Source: Shewanella mangrovi
Lineage (GTDB): Bacteria; Pseudomonadota; Gammaproteobacteria; Enterobacterales; Shewanellaceae
Length of the DNA: 64,000 nucleotides
Assembly (NCBI RefSeq): GCF_000753795.1
Contig: NZ_JPEO01000002.1
Coordinates: forward strand, 186,001 to 250,000
Direction of reading: 5' to 3'
The stretch's first letter is position 1, and each line of letters opens with the position of its first letter. The translations under genes were made by a program, and so were the position numbers. Shown piece after piece: positions 11,563 to 19,589 of this stretch. The notes under the pieces are model-generated. The model did no database searches and was not told where the DNA came from. It worked only from the letters and a program-made list of their open reading frames with translations.

Positions 11563-11775
11563 ATGTCTAACATTGAAGCTATTCTGATTATTGTACTGGT
11601 GATTGGCGTAGTGTTTAGTAACCTCGCGGTACTAAAATACAGCGCCAAGTTTAAGATGCCGCAATTTGGTGACAAACGTAAGCCAGAAGACAAAGATAAG
11701 GACAGCAAATCATCTTCTGCACCAAAGCCAAACTCTTCCGCAGAAGATGATGATGACGAGCCGAGAGGCTTTTAG
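11563..11775 (+). CDS. DUF2897 small membrane protein
   Basis: Seventy-residue protein. One transmembrane helix (about 5-24, IEAILIIVLVIGVVFSNLAV), then a highly charged tail rich in Lys, Asp, Ser and Pro that ends in a run of acidic residues. TAAGGAAAGGCT before the ATG gives a strong ribosome site. It lies 9 bases after kdsB and shares its terminator, so the two form an operon. The family is recognised from Shewanella and Vibrio; function unknown. Confidence 0.8.
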   Translation: MSNIEAILIIVLVIGVVFSNLAVLKYSAKFKMPQFGDKRKPEDKDKDSKSSSAPKPNSSAEDDDDEPRGF

Positions 11776-11794
11776 CCGACACATTGCGAGACGT

Positions 11795-11829
11795 AAAAAA
11801 ACGCCGCTGAATTCAGCGGCGTTTTTTTT
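11795..11829. terminator. Bidirectional terminator between DUF2897 and motY
   Basis: ACGCCGCTGA and TCAGCGGCGT form a perfect stem with A6 on one side and T8 on the other. It serves the convergent kdsB-DUF2897 and motY transcripts. Confidence 0.9.
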
Positions 11830-11840
11830 GCTTAATACAA

Positions 11841-12713
11841 TTACTCAACGTTTTTCGACATTCGGATAACCACCCGACGGTTAATATCGCGCTCGCCAGA
11901 GGTTGAATTAGAAGCAACATGTCGCTCTTCACCATGCCCTGTCGTTTGGATTTTGTCCGCGGGAATTCCCTGCTGCACCAGAATGTCTTTTAGCTGCTCC
12001 GCGCGTTTCACTGACATTTTTTGGTTAACACTGCGAGCCCCATAGCTATCGGTGTAACCGTCAACCAACACCAGTTCAATGTTCTTGTCGTATTGTAAAT
12101 AGGCTTCTACGCGCTTGAGTTGCATCTTTGAATACTTAGTGAGTTCAGTCGAACCCTCTTTAAAGTTCAATACCGTAAACGCAATGTCATCGAAGCCGTA
12201 AGGCAGCAATCCGGCAATACATTGACGAAACTGCGCATATTCCGGTTGAAAGTTAACCGCTGACAATCCTACGGCAACTTTACTGTCGCTATCATTCCAA
12301 TCAGTGTAATAGAAGGTAGGCTCCATACCGCGCTCAAGCTCATTAAGCATCGCCCAAGCCGCCTTTTTAGGCACTTCACCGTTAAAGTACTTTTTATAGT
12401 GTAAATTGAGCAAGGTTCGCGACATGACACCGGGCCGCCACTGTGGCGCTTTACTCAGTAATTTGGCATCCGTCACTGCATCGGGTTTTTGCCACATATC
12501 CAAGATGAAATGCAGATTCATCGCTTTACCAGATGTGCTGGTAAATACGGCTTTACCATAAGCGGGGATATCATGTTCTAGCGTGCATTCCAACGGTGAG
12601 CTAACGCTAATTCGCCACTGAGACTGATCAAGTGATGCGACATAGTGCCTTAACTCAGCATTAGCATGCCAAGATAACACTAGCGAAAACAGCAGTATCA
12701 CTTTACGCCACAT
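11841..12713 (-). CDS. motY: Sodium-type flagellar motor protein MotY
   Basis: Periplasmic T-ring protein of sodium-driven polar flagellar motors; it helps hold PomA/PomB or MotA/B stators. 290 residues: signal peptide (about 1-19, ending SWHANA), an N-terminal MotY domain starting LRHYVASLDQSQWRIS, and a C-terminal OmpA-like peptidoglycan-binding domain (about 165-285) with LVDGYTDSYG and the final RDINRRVVI. Its upstream region has a near-perfect sigma-28 promoter, which strongly supports the flagellar assignment over a generic OmpA protein. It is divergent from rnt. No motX is in the window. Confidence 0.9.
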   Translation of the reverse strand: MWRKVILLFSLVLSWHANAELRHYVASLDQSQWRISVSSPLECTLEHDIPAYGKAVFTSTSGKAMNLHFILDMWQKPDAVTDAKLLSKAPQWRPGVMSRTLLNLHYKKYFNGEVPKKAAWAMLNELERGMEPTFYYTDWNDSDSKVAVGLSAVNFQPEYAQFRQCIAGLLPYGFDDIAFTVLNFKEGSTELTKYSKMQLKRVEAYLQYDKNIELVLVDGYTDSYGARSVNQKMSVKRAEQLKDILVQQGIPADKIQTTGHGEERHVASNSTSGERDINRRVVIRMSKNVE

Positions 12714-12748
12714 TCGGAAAACTCCGTTTGAATTCTACACTTGAGCTT

Positions 12749-12775
12749 TTATCGGCCCAATTTGTTGTTTCTTTA
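12749..12775 (-). promoter_or_regulatory. Sigma-28 (FliA) promoter of motY
   Basis: On the minus strand, TAAAGAAA (12775-12768), an 11-base spacer and GCCGATAA (12756-12749) match the flagellar sigma-28 consensus; the -10 octamer is perfect and the -35 differs only in its last three bases. Expected start of transcription is near 12741, giving a leader of about 28 bases. Confidence 0.85.
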
Positions 12776-12798
12776 GCTGAAAAAACACGCAATCAAAC

Positions 12799-12827
12799 AT
12801 GACACTCTTGATTTGATTTAGCATAAT
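12799..12827 (+). promoter_or_regulatory. Sigma-70 promoter of rnt
   Basis: ATGACA (12799), a 17-base spacer and CATAAT (12822): five of six matches in each hexamer at ideal spacing, about 30 bases before the rnt ATG. Confidence 0.6.
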
Positions 12828-12857
12828 AGCCGCCTTCAAAAAGTCCAGAGGTCATGC

Positions 12858-13514
12858 ATGAATCCACCTGAAAGCAATCAATTAAAGTACCGTTTTCGCG
12901 GTTACTACCCAGTAGTTATTGATGTCGAGACCGCAGGGTTCAATGCGCAGACCGATGCACTGCTAGAAATTGCCGCCACATTGCTGAAAATGGATGAAGA
13001 TGGCAATTTACAAATTGACCGGACATTACACTTCCATGTTGAGCCGTTTGAAGGCGCTAATTTGGAACCTGAAGCCTTGGCATTTAATGGTATTGACCCG
13101 AGTAATCCGTTGCGAGGTGCTGTCAGCGAGGCGGAAGCGCTGAAAGAGATATGCAAAGCGGTGAAGAAAAACCTCAAGCAATTTGACTGTCATCGTGCCA
13201 TTATCGTCGCCCACAATGCAGCGTTCGACCATGGTTTTGTTAGCAAAGCGATCGAACGTTGCCATATCAAACGCTCTCCGTTTCATCCGTTTGCAACCTT
13301 TGATACCGCAACACTCGCGGGCTTAGCATTAGGCCATACGGTACTGGCCAAAGCATGTAGTATCGCCGGCATTCCATTTGATAATCGCGAAGCCCATTCG
13401 GCGTTGTACGACACAGAACGTACCGCAGAGTTATTTTGCTTAATTGTCAACAAATGGAAGTCACTCGGGGGCTGGCCCGTTGTCAGCGCCGAGACCGATG
13501 CCGCCGCTGAGTAA
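12858..13514 (+). CDS. rnt: Ribonuclease T
   Basis: DEDDh-type 3'-5' exoribonuclease, 218 residues, that trims the CCA end of tRNA and matures 5S and 23S rRNA. Exo motifs: [11 protein letters not shown] (Asp22, Glu24), [12 protein letters not shown], and [14 protein letters not shown] with the His and Asp of the third motif. Start ATG at 12858. Divergent from motY, with its own promoter and terminator. Confidence 0.95.
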   Translation: MNPPESNQLKYRFRGYYPVVIDVETAGFNAQTDALLEIAATLLKMDEDGNLQIDRTLHFHVEPFEGANLEPEALAFNGIDPSNPLRGAVSEAEALKEICKAVKKNLKQFDCHRAIIVAHNAAFDHGFVSKAIERCHIKRSPFHPFATFDTATLAGLALGHTVLAKACSIAGIPFDNREAHSALYDTERTAELFCLIVNKWKSLGGWPVVSAETDAAAE

Positions 13515-13535
13515 TATCGAGCCGCAGTTACAATG

Positions 13536-13562
13536 AAAACACCCGCTAGATGCGGGTGTTTT
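13536..13562. terminator. Bidirectional terminator between rnt and the DUF4826 gene
   Basis: AAAACACCCGC, loop TAGAT, GCGGGTGTTTT. The T run on both strands suits the two convergent genes. Confidence 0.8.
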
Positions 13563-13587
13563 ACGCTTGTGATCACCATCTAAAACT

Positions 13588-14034
13588 TTATACAGCTTGT
13601 CCCTGCCACAACTGCTCTTGTTCATGCAGTTGAAACAGACTTTGCGCTCTGGCTATAAGCAAATTGGCAAATTTACGCTGAGTTTCGTCTCGCACGGCCC
13701 CAGATTGGATCAGATTTTCAGCTTTCAACTGCCACGCCAGTGAAAAGTGACGAATCACATCACGGGCATCTTTTGCTGCATTCGCCCCAATCATATCGGT
13801 TGGCAGATCACCAGAAATCACCCAGTAACTGGCTTTGGTAGGCTGGGTGGATTCCAATTTCCACACTGCCACATAGGGCGCTAAATAACGGCTCTCACTG
13901 GTGTTAACCTTGTTTGGGATAATGCCCTTTTCCGCGAGAAACTTGTTCGCTTTTTGAAATTGTTCGCGCGTCCACGCTTGGATCTGCGCTTCGCTCAATT
14001 GTGGCACAGAGCTACCGGCCGATGTATCGGTCAT
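13588..14034 (-). CDS. DUF4826-family protein
   Basis: Soluble 148-residue protein of unknown function, recognised as DUF4826-like from the WTREQFQKANKFLAEKGI start and the segment YLAPYVAVWKLE. The ATG at 14034 is preceded by AAAGGACGTTTT, a clear ribosome site; the upstream ATG at 14055 has none. No membrane segment or signal peptide. Divergent from the leucine dehydrogenase gene. No partner or pathway can be deduced. Confidence 0.7.
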   Translation of the reverse strand: MTDTSAGSSVPQLSEAQIQAWTREQFQKANKFLAEKGIIPNKVNTSESRYLAPYVAVWKLESTQPTKASYWVISGDLPTDMIGANAAKDARDVIRHFSLAWQLKAENLIQSGAVRDETQRKFANLLIARAQSLFQLHEQEQLWQGQAV

Positions 14035-14247
14035 AAAACGTCCTTTCAACTGCAATTTTGTTGTTTTAATAGCGCCTAACGCAACGACAGCAACGGTTCA
14101 ATGGAAAGCAATATTTCCAGTATTAGCGACCATTGAATCTCGTCTGTTGTTGGTTGACGCGAAAACTAGATGCTATCGTTCCGCTCATATTAGCTCAAGT
14201 CAAAAGCCCTTTTCCGGGATAAATTTAACAACAAACGGAGACATTCT

Positions 14248-15279
14248 GTGGCGGTATTTAATCATATTTCCTTCGACGAACATGAGCAGGTCGTCTTTTG
14301 TCATGATAAAGAAAGCGGTCTTAAGGCAATTATCGCAATCCATAATACTCATCTCGGCCCGGCTTTTGGCGGTTGCCGCATGTGGAACTACCACTCAGAT
14401 GATGAAGCGTTAAATGACGTGCTGCGATTATCCAAGGGAATGACCTATAAAAATGCCATGGCAGGGCTACAGATGGGCGGCGGTAAGTCTGTCATTATTG
14501 CGGACCCGCAAAATGCAACCGATAGAACGGCACTTTTCAAAGCATTTGGCCGCTTTGTGAACAGTCTTGGCGGTCGCTACTATGCTGCAGAAGATGTTGG
14601 TACTACGCCTGCAGACATAAGTGTTGCCGGTACAGAAACGAGTTTTGTCGCGGGTCTAGAAGGAAAAAGTGGTGATCCGTCCCCCTATACCGCTTTGGGC
14701 ACCTTTTTAGGGATTAAGGCCGCAGTAAAACATAAGCTTGGTTTAGATAGTGTTGAAGGGTTGCGTATTGCGGTGCAAGGGGTTGGTCATGTCGGCTATT
14801 ATCTGTGCCGTCATCTGCATCAGGAAGGCGCGCAATTGATTGTGACCGATATTCATCAACAATCTTTAACGCGCGTGGCTGAAGAATTTGGCGCTCAAAT
14901 CGTTGCACCGCAAGAAATCTACTGCCAAGCTGTCGATGTTTATGCCCCGTGTGCCTTAGGCGCAACGCTCAACGACACCACCATTCCGCAGTTGCAGGCA
15001 AAAATCGTCGCAGGTTGCGCTAATAATCAGTTAGCACAGCCAATTCACGGCGAACAACTAAAACAACGCGGCATTTTATATGCGCCTGATTATGTCATCA
15101 ATGCAGGCGGCATTATCAATGTATCCTTTGAAAATCATTATGATAGTGAACAATCGACAGTAAAAGTGTCGCAGATTTACCATACTCTGTCACAAGTATT
15201 TCAAGTGGCAGATGCACAAAATAGAACAACCGGAGACGTGGCAGACGAGATGGCCAGAGCCATTATTAACGGTAAATAA
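14248..15279 (+). CDS. Leucine dehydrogenase (Glu/Leu/Phe/Val dehydrogenase family)
   Basis: NAD-dependent oxidative deaminase of branched-chain amino acids, 343 residues. It starts at a GTG at 14248 with ACGGAG seven bases upstream. Substrate-binding Lys68 and catalytic Lys80 (MGGGKSVI) fit leucine dehydrogenase numbering; the Rossmann motif is VQGVGHVGYYL, and ending segments such as YVINAGGIINV are typical. Leucine is the usual substrate, but valine or phenylalanine cannot be excluded. Single gene. Confidence 0.88.
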   Translation: MAVFNHISFDEHEQVVFCHDKESGLKAIIAIHNTHLGPAFGGCRMWNYHSDDEALNDVLRLSKGMTYKNAMAGLQMGGGKSVIIADPQNATDRTALFKAFGRFVNSLGGRYYAAEDVGTTPADISVAGTETSFVAGLEGKSGDPSPYTALGTFLGIKAAVKHKLGLDSVEGLRIAVQGVGHVGYYLCRHLHQEGAQLIVTDIHQQSLTRVAEEFGAQIVAPQEIYCQAVDVYAPCALGATLNDTTIPQLQAKIVAGCANNQLAQPIHGEQLKQRGILYAPDYVINAGGIINVSFENHYDSEQSTVKVSQIYHTLSQVFQVADAQNRTTGDVADEMARAIINGK

Positions 15280-15454
15280 GTATATTCCGAGTCCATTAAA
15301 CAGCATTTCATTGATAACTGGATAGACCAGCTAAATTGTTAACGAGAGCGCCAAGATACATTTTGTTAACATAAAGTTCATTATTTCGAGGTGGCGTCAT
15401 TCATCTTCGTCTGCTTGACTCTAAGATATAAAGAGCAGCCTAAGGACGCCCGAA

Positions 15455-15787
15455 ATGGTCAAATTCAGTTACGATGTAGCTCACCATAGAGTTGAGTTTT
15501 GCGCTAGCGACTGGACGGGATTGGAATATCTGACAGTCAACGGTAAAACGGTGTCGCGCAAATTTAATTTAGCGCAGCAAAGTGAACATCTGTTTGAGTT
15601 GTCAAACGGTGATAATTGCAAGCTGCAGTTGCTTACGGACGCCACAGGGGCACAAACGATCTGCCGTATTTACCGCCGTGATGAGCTGATAACGAGTTTA
15701 AAACATCTCAGCAGCCGACATATGCACCTAGGCATGCAGTTTGCGCTCATCACTTGTGTGTCATGTTTGATTCTGATGTCGTTATAA
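15455..15787 (+). CDS. Hypothetical protein with C-terminal membrane anchor
   Basis: Not recognised. 110 residues: an N-terminal beta-rich soluble part (about 1-85) and a single hydrophobic helix at the C-terminus (MQFALITCVSCLILMSL), suggesting a tail-anchored protein facing the cytoplasm. TAAGGACGCCCGAA before the ATG is a good ribosome site, and a terminator follows, so I take it as a real gene. Single transcription unit. Confidence 0.65.
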   Translation: MVKFSYDVAHHRVEFCASDWTGLEYLTVNGKTVSRKFNLAQQSEHLFELSNGDNCKLQLLTDATGAQTICRIYRRDELITSLKHLSSRHMHLGMQFALITCVSCLILMSL

Positions 15788-15824
15788 AGCAAGTCTATTC
15801 GCTAACAAACAGCCACAGCTGCGA

Positions 15825-15856
15825 TAAAAAAAGTGAGCTTCTATGCTCACTTTTCT
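15825..15856. terminator. Bidirectional terminator, overlaps the MarR stop codon
   Basis: AAAAAAAGTGAGC, loop TTCTAT, GCTCACTTTT. Better T run on the minus strand, where the stem includes the last codons of the MarR gene. Confidence 0.75.
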
Positions 15857-16266
15857 TCTCGATTAACTTTTCTAAGTAACGCCATGAGTACCGCACGTTC
15901 ATCTTCATCGAGTTTACCAAGATACATCTCATTGACCCGCTCCGCTTCTCTGACCAAATCATGTTCCATCGCTTTGGCTTGCGGAGTAAGAAAAATCTGA
16001 AAAGTACGACGGTTATCTTCTTCCTGATGACGCACAATTAGTCCCTGAGCCTGTAACTGATCCAGTAAACGGGTCATAGTGTAATTAGCGACATCACAAC
16101 GTTTGGAAAGCTCAGTTTGACTTATGCCCTCCTCCTGCAACAAGGAAAACAGCACTGGCCACAGCTTAATGTCTATCTGATAAAGCTGCAGGCGAGCATC
16201 CAATTCGTTTTGAATCTCTTGGTTTAGGTGAGCTACTAAATAACCCAAACTTTCATCTCGGTTCAA
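15847..16266 (-). CDS. MarR-family transcriptional regulator
   Basis: Winged-helix repressor, 139 residues. It starts at TTG 16266, chosen because GGGAGG lies six bases upstream. DNA-binding core: ISQTELSKRCDVANYTMTRLLDQLQAQGLI, shown here only as landmarks ISQTELSKR and TRLLDQL, then the wing EEDNRRTFQIFLT. Ligand and targets unknown. It lies alone between a small membrane-protein gene and the YdiJ-type oxidoreductase gene, with no obvious cotranscribed efflux partner. Confidence 0.9.
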   Translation of the reverse strand: MNRDESLGYLVAHLNQEIQNELDARLQLYQIDIKLWPVLFSLLQEEGISQTELSKRCDVANYTMTRLLDQLQAQGLIVRHQEEDNRRTFQIFLTPQAKAMEHDLVREAERVNEMYLGKLDEDERAVLMALLRKVNREEK

Positions 16267-16411
16267 CTAATACCTCCCGCCATTCAGGCCTGCTTCTCCT
16301 TATTATTAATACTACCTCAAAGATCAATTTGCACGAGAAGAACCATTAACTTTCTGTCGAATTTACGTAGGCTAATGTTTTATAGAGAAATAAAAATTTC
16401 GATTGCGCCAA

Positions 16412-16441
16412 TAAAAAAGAGACCCGAAGGTCTCCTTTTTT
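16412..16441 (-). terminator. Terminator after the YdiJ-type gene
   Basis: Read on the minus strand: A6, GGAGACC, loop TTCG, GGTCTC, T6. UUCG-capped stem 15 bases past the stop codon. Confidence 0.85.
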
Positions 16442-16455
16442 GACTGGTGCTAACG

Positions 16456-19400
16456 CTACTCAGCCTTGATAACAAGTTCCAGCAGTGCCTCAACCGGGTG
16501 CTTCGCTCTAAAGCCTTCAATACGCTTAACCTGGCTACGACAGGAATAACCAGAGATCAAAATCTGCTCATGTGGAATGGTATTAATCGCTTGCTCCCAA
16601 GACATTTGATAGAGCGCCTTTGAACGTTCCAAATTTTCAATTTCGTGTCCATAGGTACCCGCCATACCGCAACATCCGAGATTGATGCTATCAAGTTCTG
16701 CTCCGAAACGTGCAAAAAGCTTCTGCCAATCTTTCGGTGTACTCGGCTTGGCGCTGGATTCGGTACAGTGACTAAACCACGTAAATTTACGTCCACTATG
16801 CTCAAGCTCTGGCAATTTATCGAATTCTTTGAGTAGCCATTCGTTGGAGAGCATTACATCAAAGTTACCGCGACCAGCGCCAAGTGCGAATTTATACTCA
16901 TCGCGATAAACCAATACCAACGCAGGATCTACCCCCACCATCGGCATGCCAAGCGCAGCGACTTGATTGAAAAAATCTGATGCTGATTTGGCAATACGAG
17001 CAAATTTATCCAAAAACCCTTTAATATGCGCCGGTTTACCGTTCGGTTTAAATGGCAACAAAACTGGCTTATAGCCCAATTTCTCCACCAAACGAACAAA
17101 GTGATAGACCAATTCGGCATCATAGAAACTGGTAAACGGATCTTGCACGACCAGCACATATTGTGAGCGCTCTGCCAACGGAATTTTTTGCAGTGCTTCG
17201 AGATCATAACCTCGGCTATGATGTGCATCTAACATTTGGTTAAGTGTTGGAACCGACAACGCTGGCGCATCGACATAGCCAAGTGCCTTTTTGATGACCC
17301 ATTTGCTCACGCCATTTTGCGTCGCGAAGTTCATCAGTTTCGGCGCCTTCACCATCAATTGCACTGAATCCTCGATGGTACCCACCAGATAATCTTTCGC
17401 TGGGCGCATGTAACGGGTGTAATACATGTTAAAGAACTGCGCACGGAATTTAGGCACATCGACTTTTACCGGACATTGCCCAGAACAAGCCTTACACGCC
17501 AAACAGCCTTTCATCGACTCCATCACTTCATGGGAATAGTCGTACTCTTTATCTTTATTCAATGTATTTTGGATACGCTGCAGAATACTGACCGGTTTTG
17601 CCTTGGCTAAAGCATTAATATCCACACCTTCAGCTTCCAATAGACGCAGCCATTCGCGCATTAAACCAGAACGACCTTTGGGTGAATGGATGCGATCGCC
17701 AGTGACCTTAAATGATGGACACATCGGTGAGAAACGACTGTAATTAAAACATAAACCATTGCCGTTACAGTCCATGACATCAGGGAATGCATCACGAATA
17801 GTTACCGGGATCTGCCGATCAAATTTACCGCGTTTTGTACTGTCAACGTTATATAGCAATGGGCCACTATTTTTAGGTGCCACCAATTTGCCAGGATTGA
17901 GTCGGTTCTGTGGATCAAATAAGGTTTTGATCTCTTCTAACTCACTATAAAGCTCTTCGCCAAAAACAGCAGGACCATATTCGCCACGTACACCTTTACC
18001 GTGTTCGCCCCACATCAAACCGCCGTATTTGCGCGTTAGTGCGGCGACTTCATCCGATACTTGTTTGAGTAGTTGTTCATCTTGAGGATCGCACATATCT
18101 AGCGCAGGTCTTACGTGCAATACGCCTGCATCCACGTGACCAAACATGCCGTATTGCAACTTGTGGCTATCAAGCAGTGCGCGAAACTCCATGATGTAGT
18201 CGGCAAGCGACTCTGGCGGAACCGCGGTGTCTTCGGCAAAAGCAATCGGTTTACGGCGGCCTTTTGTGGCACCGAGCAGACCGACAGCTTTTTTACGCAT
18301 CGCATAAATTTTTGAAATCGACGCGCCATCTCGAGTGAGCTGATACCCCACCACTCCCTTTTCGCTGTTGGCGATCTGCTGTTCAAGCACTTGGCAAAGG
18401 CTCTCTGCACGCTGCTCAACGTCTTGCTCTTCACCAGCAAACTCAACCATGTTGAGGCCATCGATCTCTTTGCCCGGTACATCTTGAATAAGTGCCGAAA
18501 CTGAGTGCCAAATAATATCTTCGCGCGCTAAGTTCAGCACTTTAGAGTCAACGGTTTCCACTACCGTCGCATTCGCTTTTACCAAGTCTGGTGCGTGGCG
18601 CAGTGCCGACTCAAAGCTGTCGTATTTGACGTTGACCATCAAACGCGTTTTCGGCAATGGCATTACATGTAACTTAGCTTCTGTAACCACAGCTAAGGTG
18701 CCTTCAGCCCCGGTTAGGATACGGCTTAAGTTAAACTTGCTCAGATCATCGTTCCAGACATGCTTAAGATCATACCCCGTGAGAAAGCGATTCATATCGG
18801 GGAAGCGCTCGAGGATAAGCTCACGCTTAGCGGCGCAACGCTTAGCAACTTCAGCAATAATCTTATCACCGAGCGATGCGGACCCATCCGGTAACTCGGT
18901 TGCCGAAATCTCATCAGTAGCCAGCATGCTGCCGTCAACTAAAACACTGTTTAATGCCATCACATGATCAGAGGTTTTGCCATACACTAATGAACCCGCA
19001 CCCGAGGCATCAGTGGCGATCATACCGCCTAGCGTCGCTCGGTTTGAGGTCGAGAGATCTGGACTAAAAAACAGACCGTGAGGACGTAGCGCATCATTTA
19101 GCTGGTCTTTGATCACCCCGGCTTCAACTTTGACCCAGCCTTCGGCCGCATTCACTTCCAATATGCGATTCATATGGCGACTTAGATCTAGCACTATGCC
19201 ATGGGTTAACGCCTGACCATTTGTACCGGTGCCGCCGCCACGGGCGCTAAAGACGACCTTTTCAAATTCCGGTTTCGCCGCAACAGATAACGCCAACGCC
19301 ACATCGTCAGAGTTTTTGGGATAAATCACCGCCTGCGGCAGGAATTGGTATATGGAATTATCAGTAGCCTGAGCCAGTCGAGCACTGTAGCGAGTGTCGA

Positions 19401-19491
19401 TATCGCCAGCAAAGCCAGCGGTTTCCAAGGCACTCAGATAATCAAGATAGACAGGCTCTAACACCTGTTGATGCGATAGCAGGGGTAACAT
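16456..19491 (-). CDS. ydiJ: YdiJ-type FAD and Fe-S oxidoreductase (probable D-2-hydroxyacid dehydrogenase)
   Basis: Large flavo-iron-sulfur enzyme, 1011 residues, near-collinear with E. coli YdiJ. Order: FAD-binding PCMH domain (FSARGGGTGTNGQAL near 85), the FAD-oxidase C-terminal domain (about 270-545; FGHVDAGVLHVRPALD), a ferredoxin-type segment with GCLACKACSGQCPVKVDV (about 660) and an earlier CNGNGLCFNYSRFSPMC, then a CCG-type domain ending CCGMAGTYGHE. Relatives have been reported to oxidise D-2-hydroxyglutarate; a D-lactate role is a fair alternative. Single gene next to ppsA, each with its own terminator. Confidence 0.88.
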   Translation of the reverse strand: MLPLLSHQQVLEPVYLDYLSALETAGFAGDIDTRYSARLAQATDNSIYQFLPQAVIYPKNSDDVALALSVAAKPEFEKVVFSARGGGTGTNGQALTHGIVLDLSRHMNRILEVNAAEGWVKVEAGVIKDQLNDALRPHGLFFSPDLSTSNRATLGGMIATDASGAGSLVYGKTSDHVMALNSVLVDGSMLATDEISATELPDGSASLGDKIIAEVAKRCAAKRELILERFPDMNRFLTGYDLKHVWNDDLSKFNLSRILTGAEGTLAVVTEAKLHVMPLPKTRLMVNVKYDSFESALRHAPDLVKANATVVETVDSKVLNLAREDIIWHSVSALIQDVPGKEIDGLNMVEFAGEEQDVEQRAESLCQVLEQQIANSEKGVVGYQLTRDGASISKIYAMRKKAVGLLGATKGRRKPIAFAEDTAVPPESLADYIMEFRALLDSHKLQYGMFGHVDAGVLHVRPALDMCDPQDEQLLKQVSDEVAALTRKYGGLMWGEHGKGVRGEYGPAVFGEELYSELEEIKTLFDPQNRLNPGKLVAPKNSGPLLYNVDSTKRGKFDRQIPVTIRDAFPDVMDCNGNGLCFNYSRFSPMCPSFKVTGDRIHSPKGRSGLMREWLRLLEAEGVDINALAKAKPVSILQRIQNTLNKDKEYDYSHEVMESMKGCLACKACSGQCPVKVDVPKFRAQFFNMYYTRYMRPAKDYLVGTIEDSVQLMVKAPKLMNFATQNGVSKWVIKKALGYVDAPALSVPTLNQMLDAHHSRGYDLEALQKIPLAERSQYVLVVQDPFTSFYDAELVYHFVRLVEKLGYKPVLLPFKPNGKPAHIKGFLDKFARIAKSASDFFNQVAALGMPMVGVDPALVLVYRDEYKFALGAGRGNFDVMLSNEWLLKEFDKLPELEHSGRKFTWFSHCTESSAKPSTPKDWQKLFARFGAELDSINLGCCGMAGTYGHEIENLERSKALYQMSWEQAINTIPHEQILISGYSCRSQVKRIEGFRAKHPVEALLELVIKAE

Positions 19492-19536
19492 TTATCTCTC
19501 ACTGTGATTTTCTGTTTTGGCAGCATTATAAACAAA

Positions 19537-19563
19537 AAGAAGCCGCTAAAAAGCGGCTTCTTT
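19537..19563 (-). terminator. Terminator after ppsA
   Basis: AAGAAGCCGCT, loop AAAA, AGCGGCTTCTTT; followed on the minus strand by a short T run. 27 bases past the ppsA stop. Confidence 0.75.
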
Positions 19564-19589
19564 AACAGCGTATTAATAATGTGAGGTGA

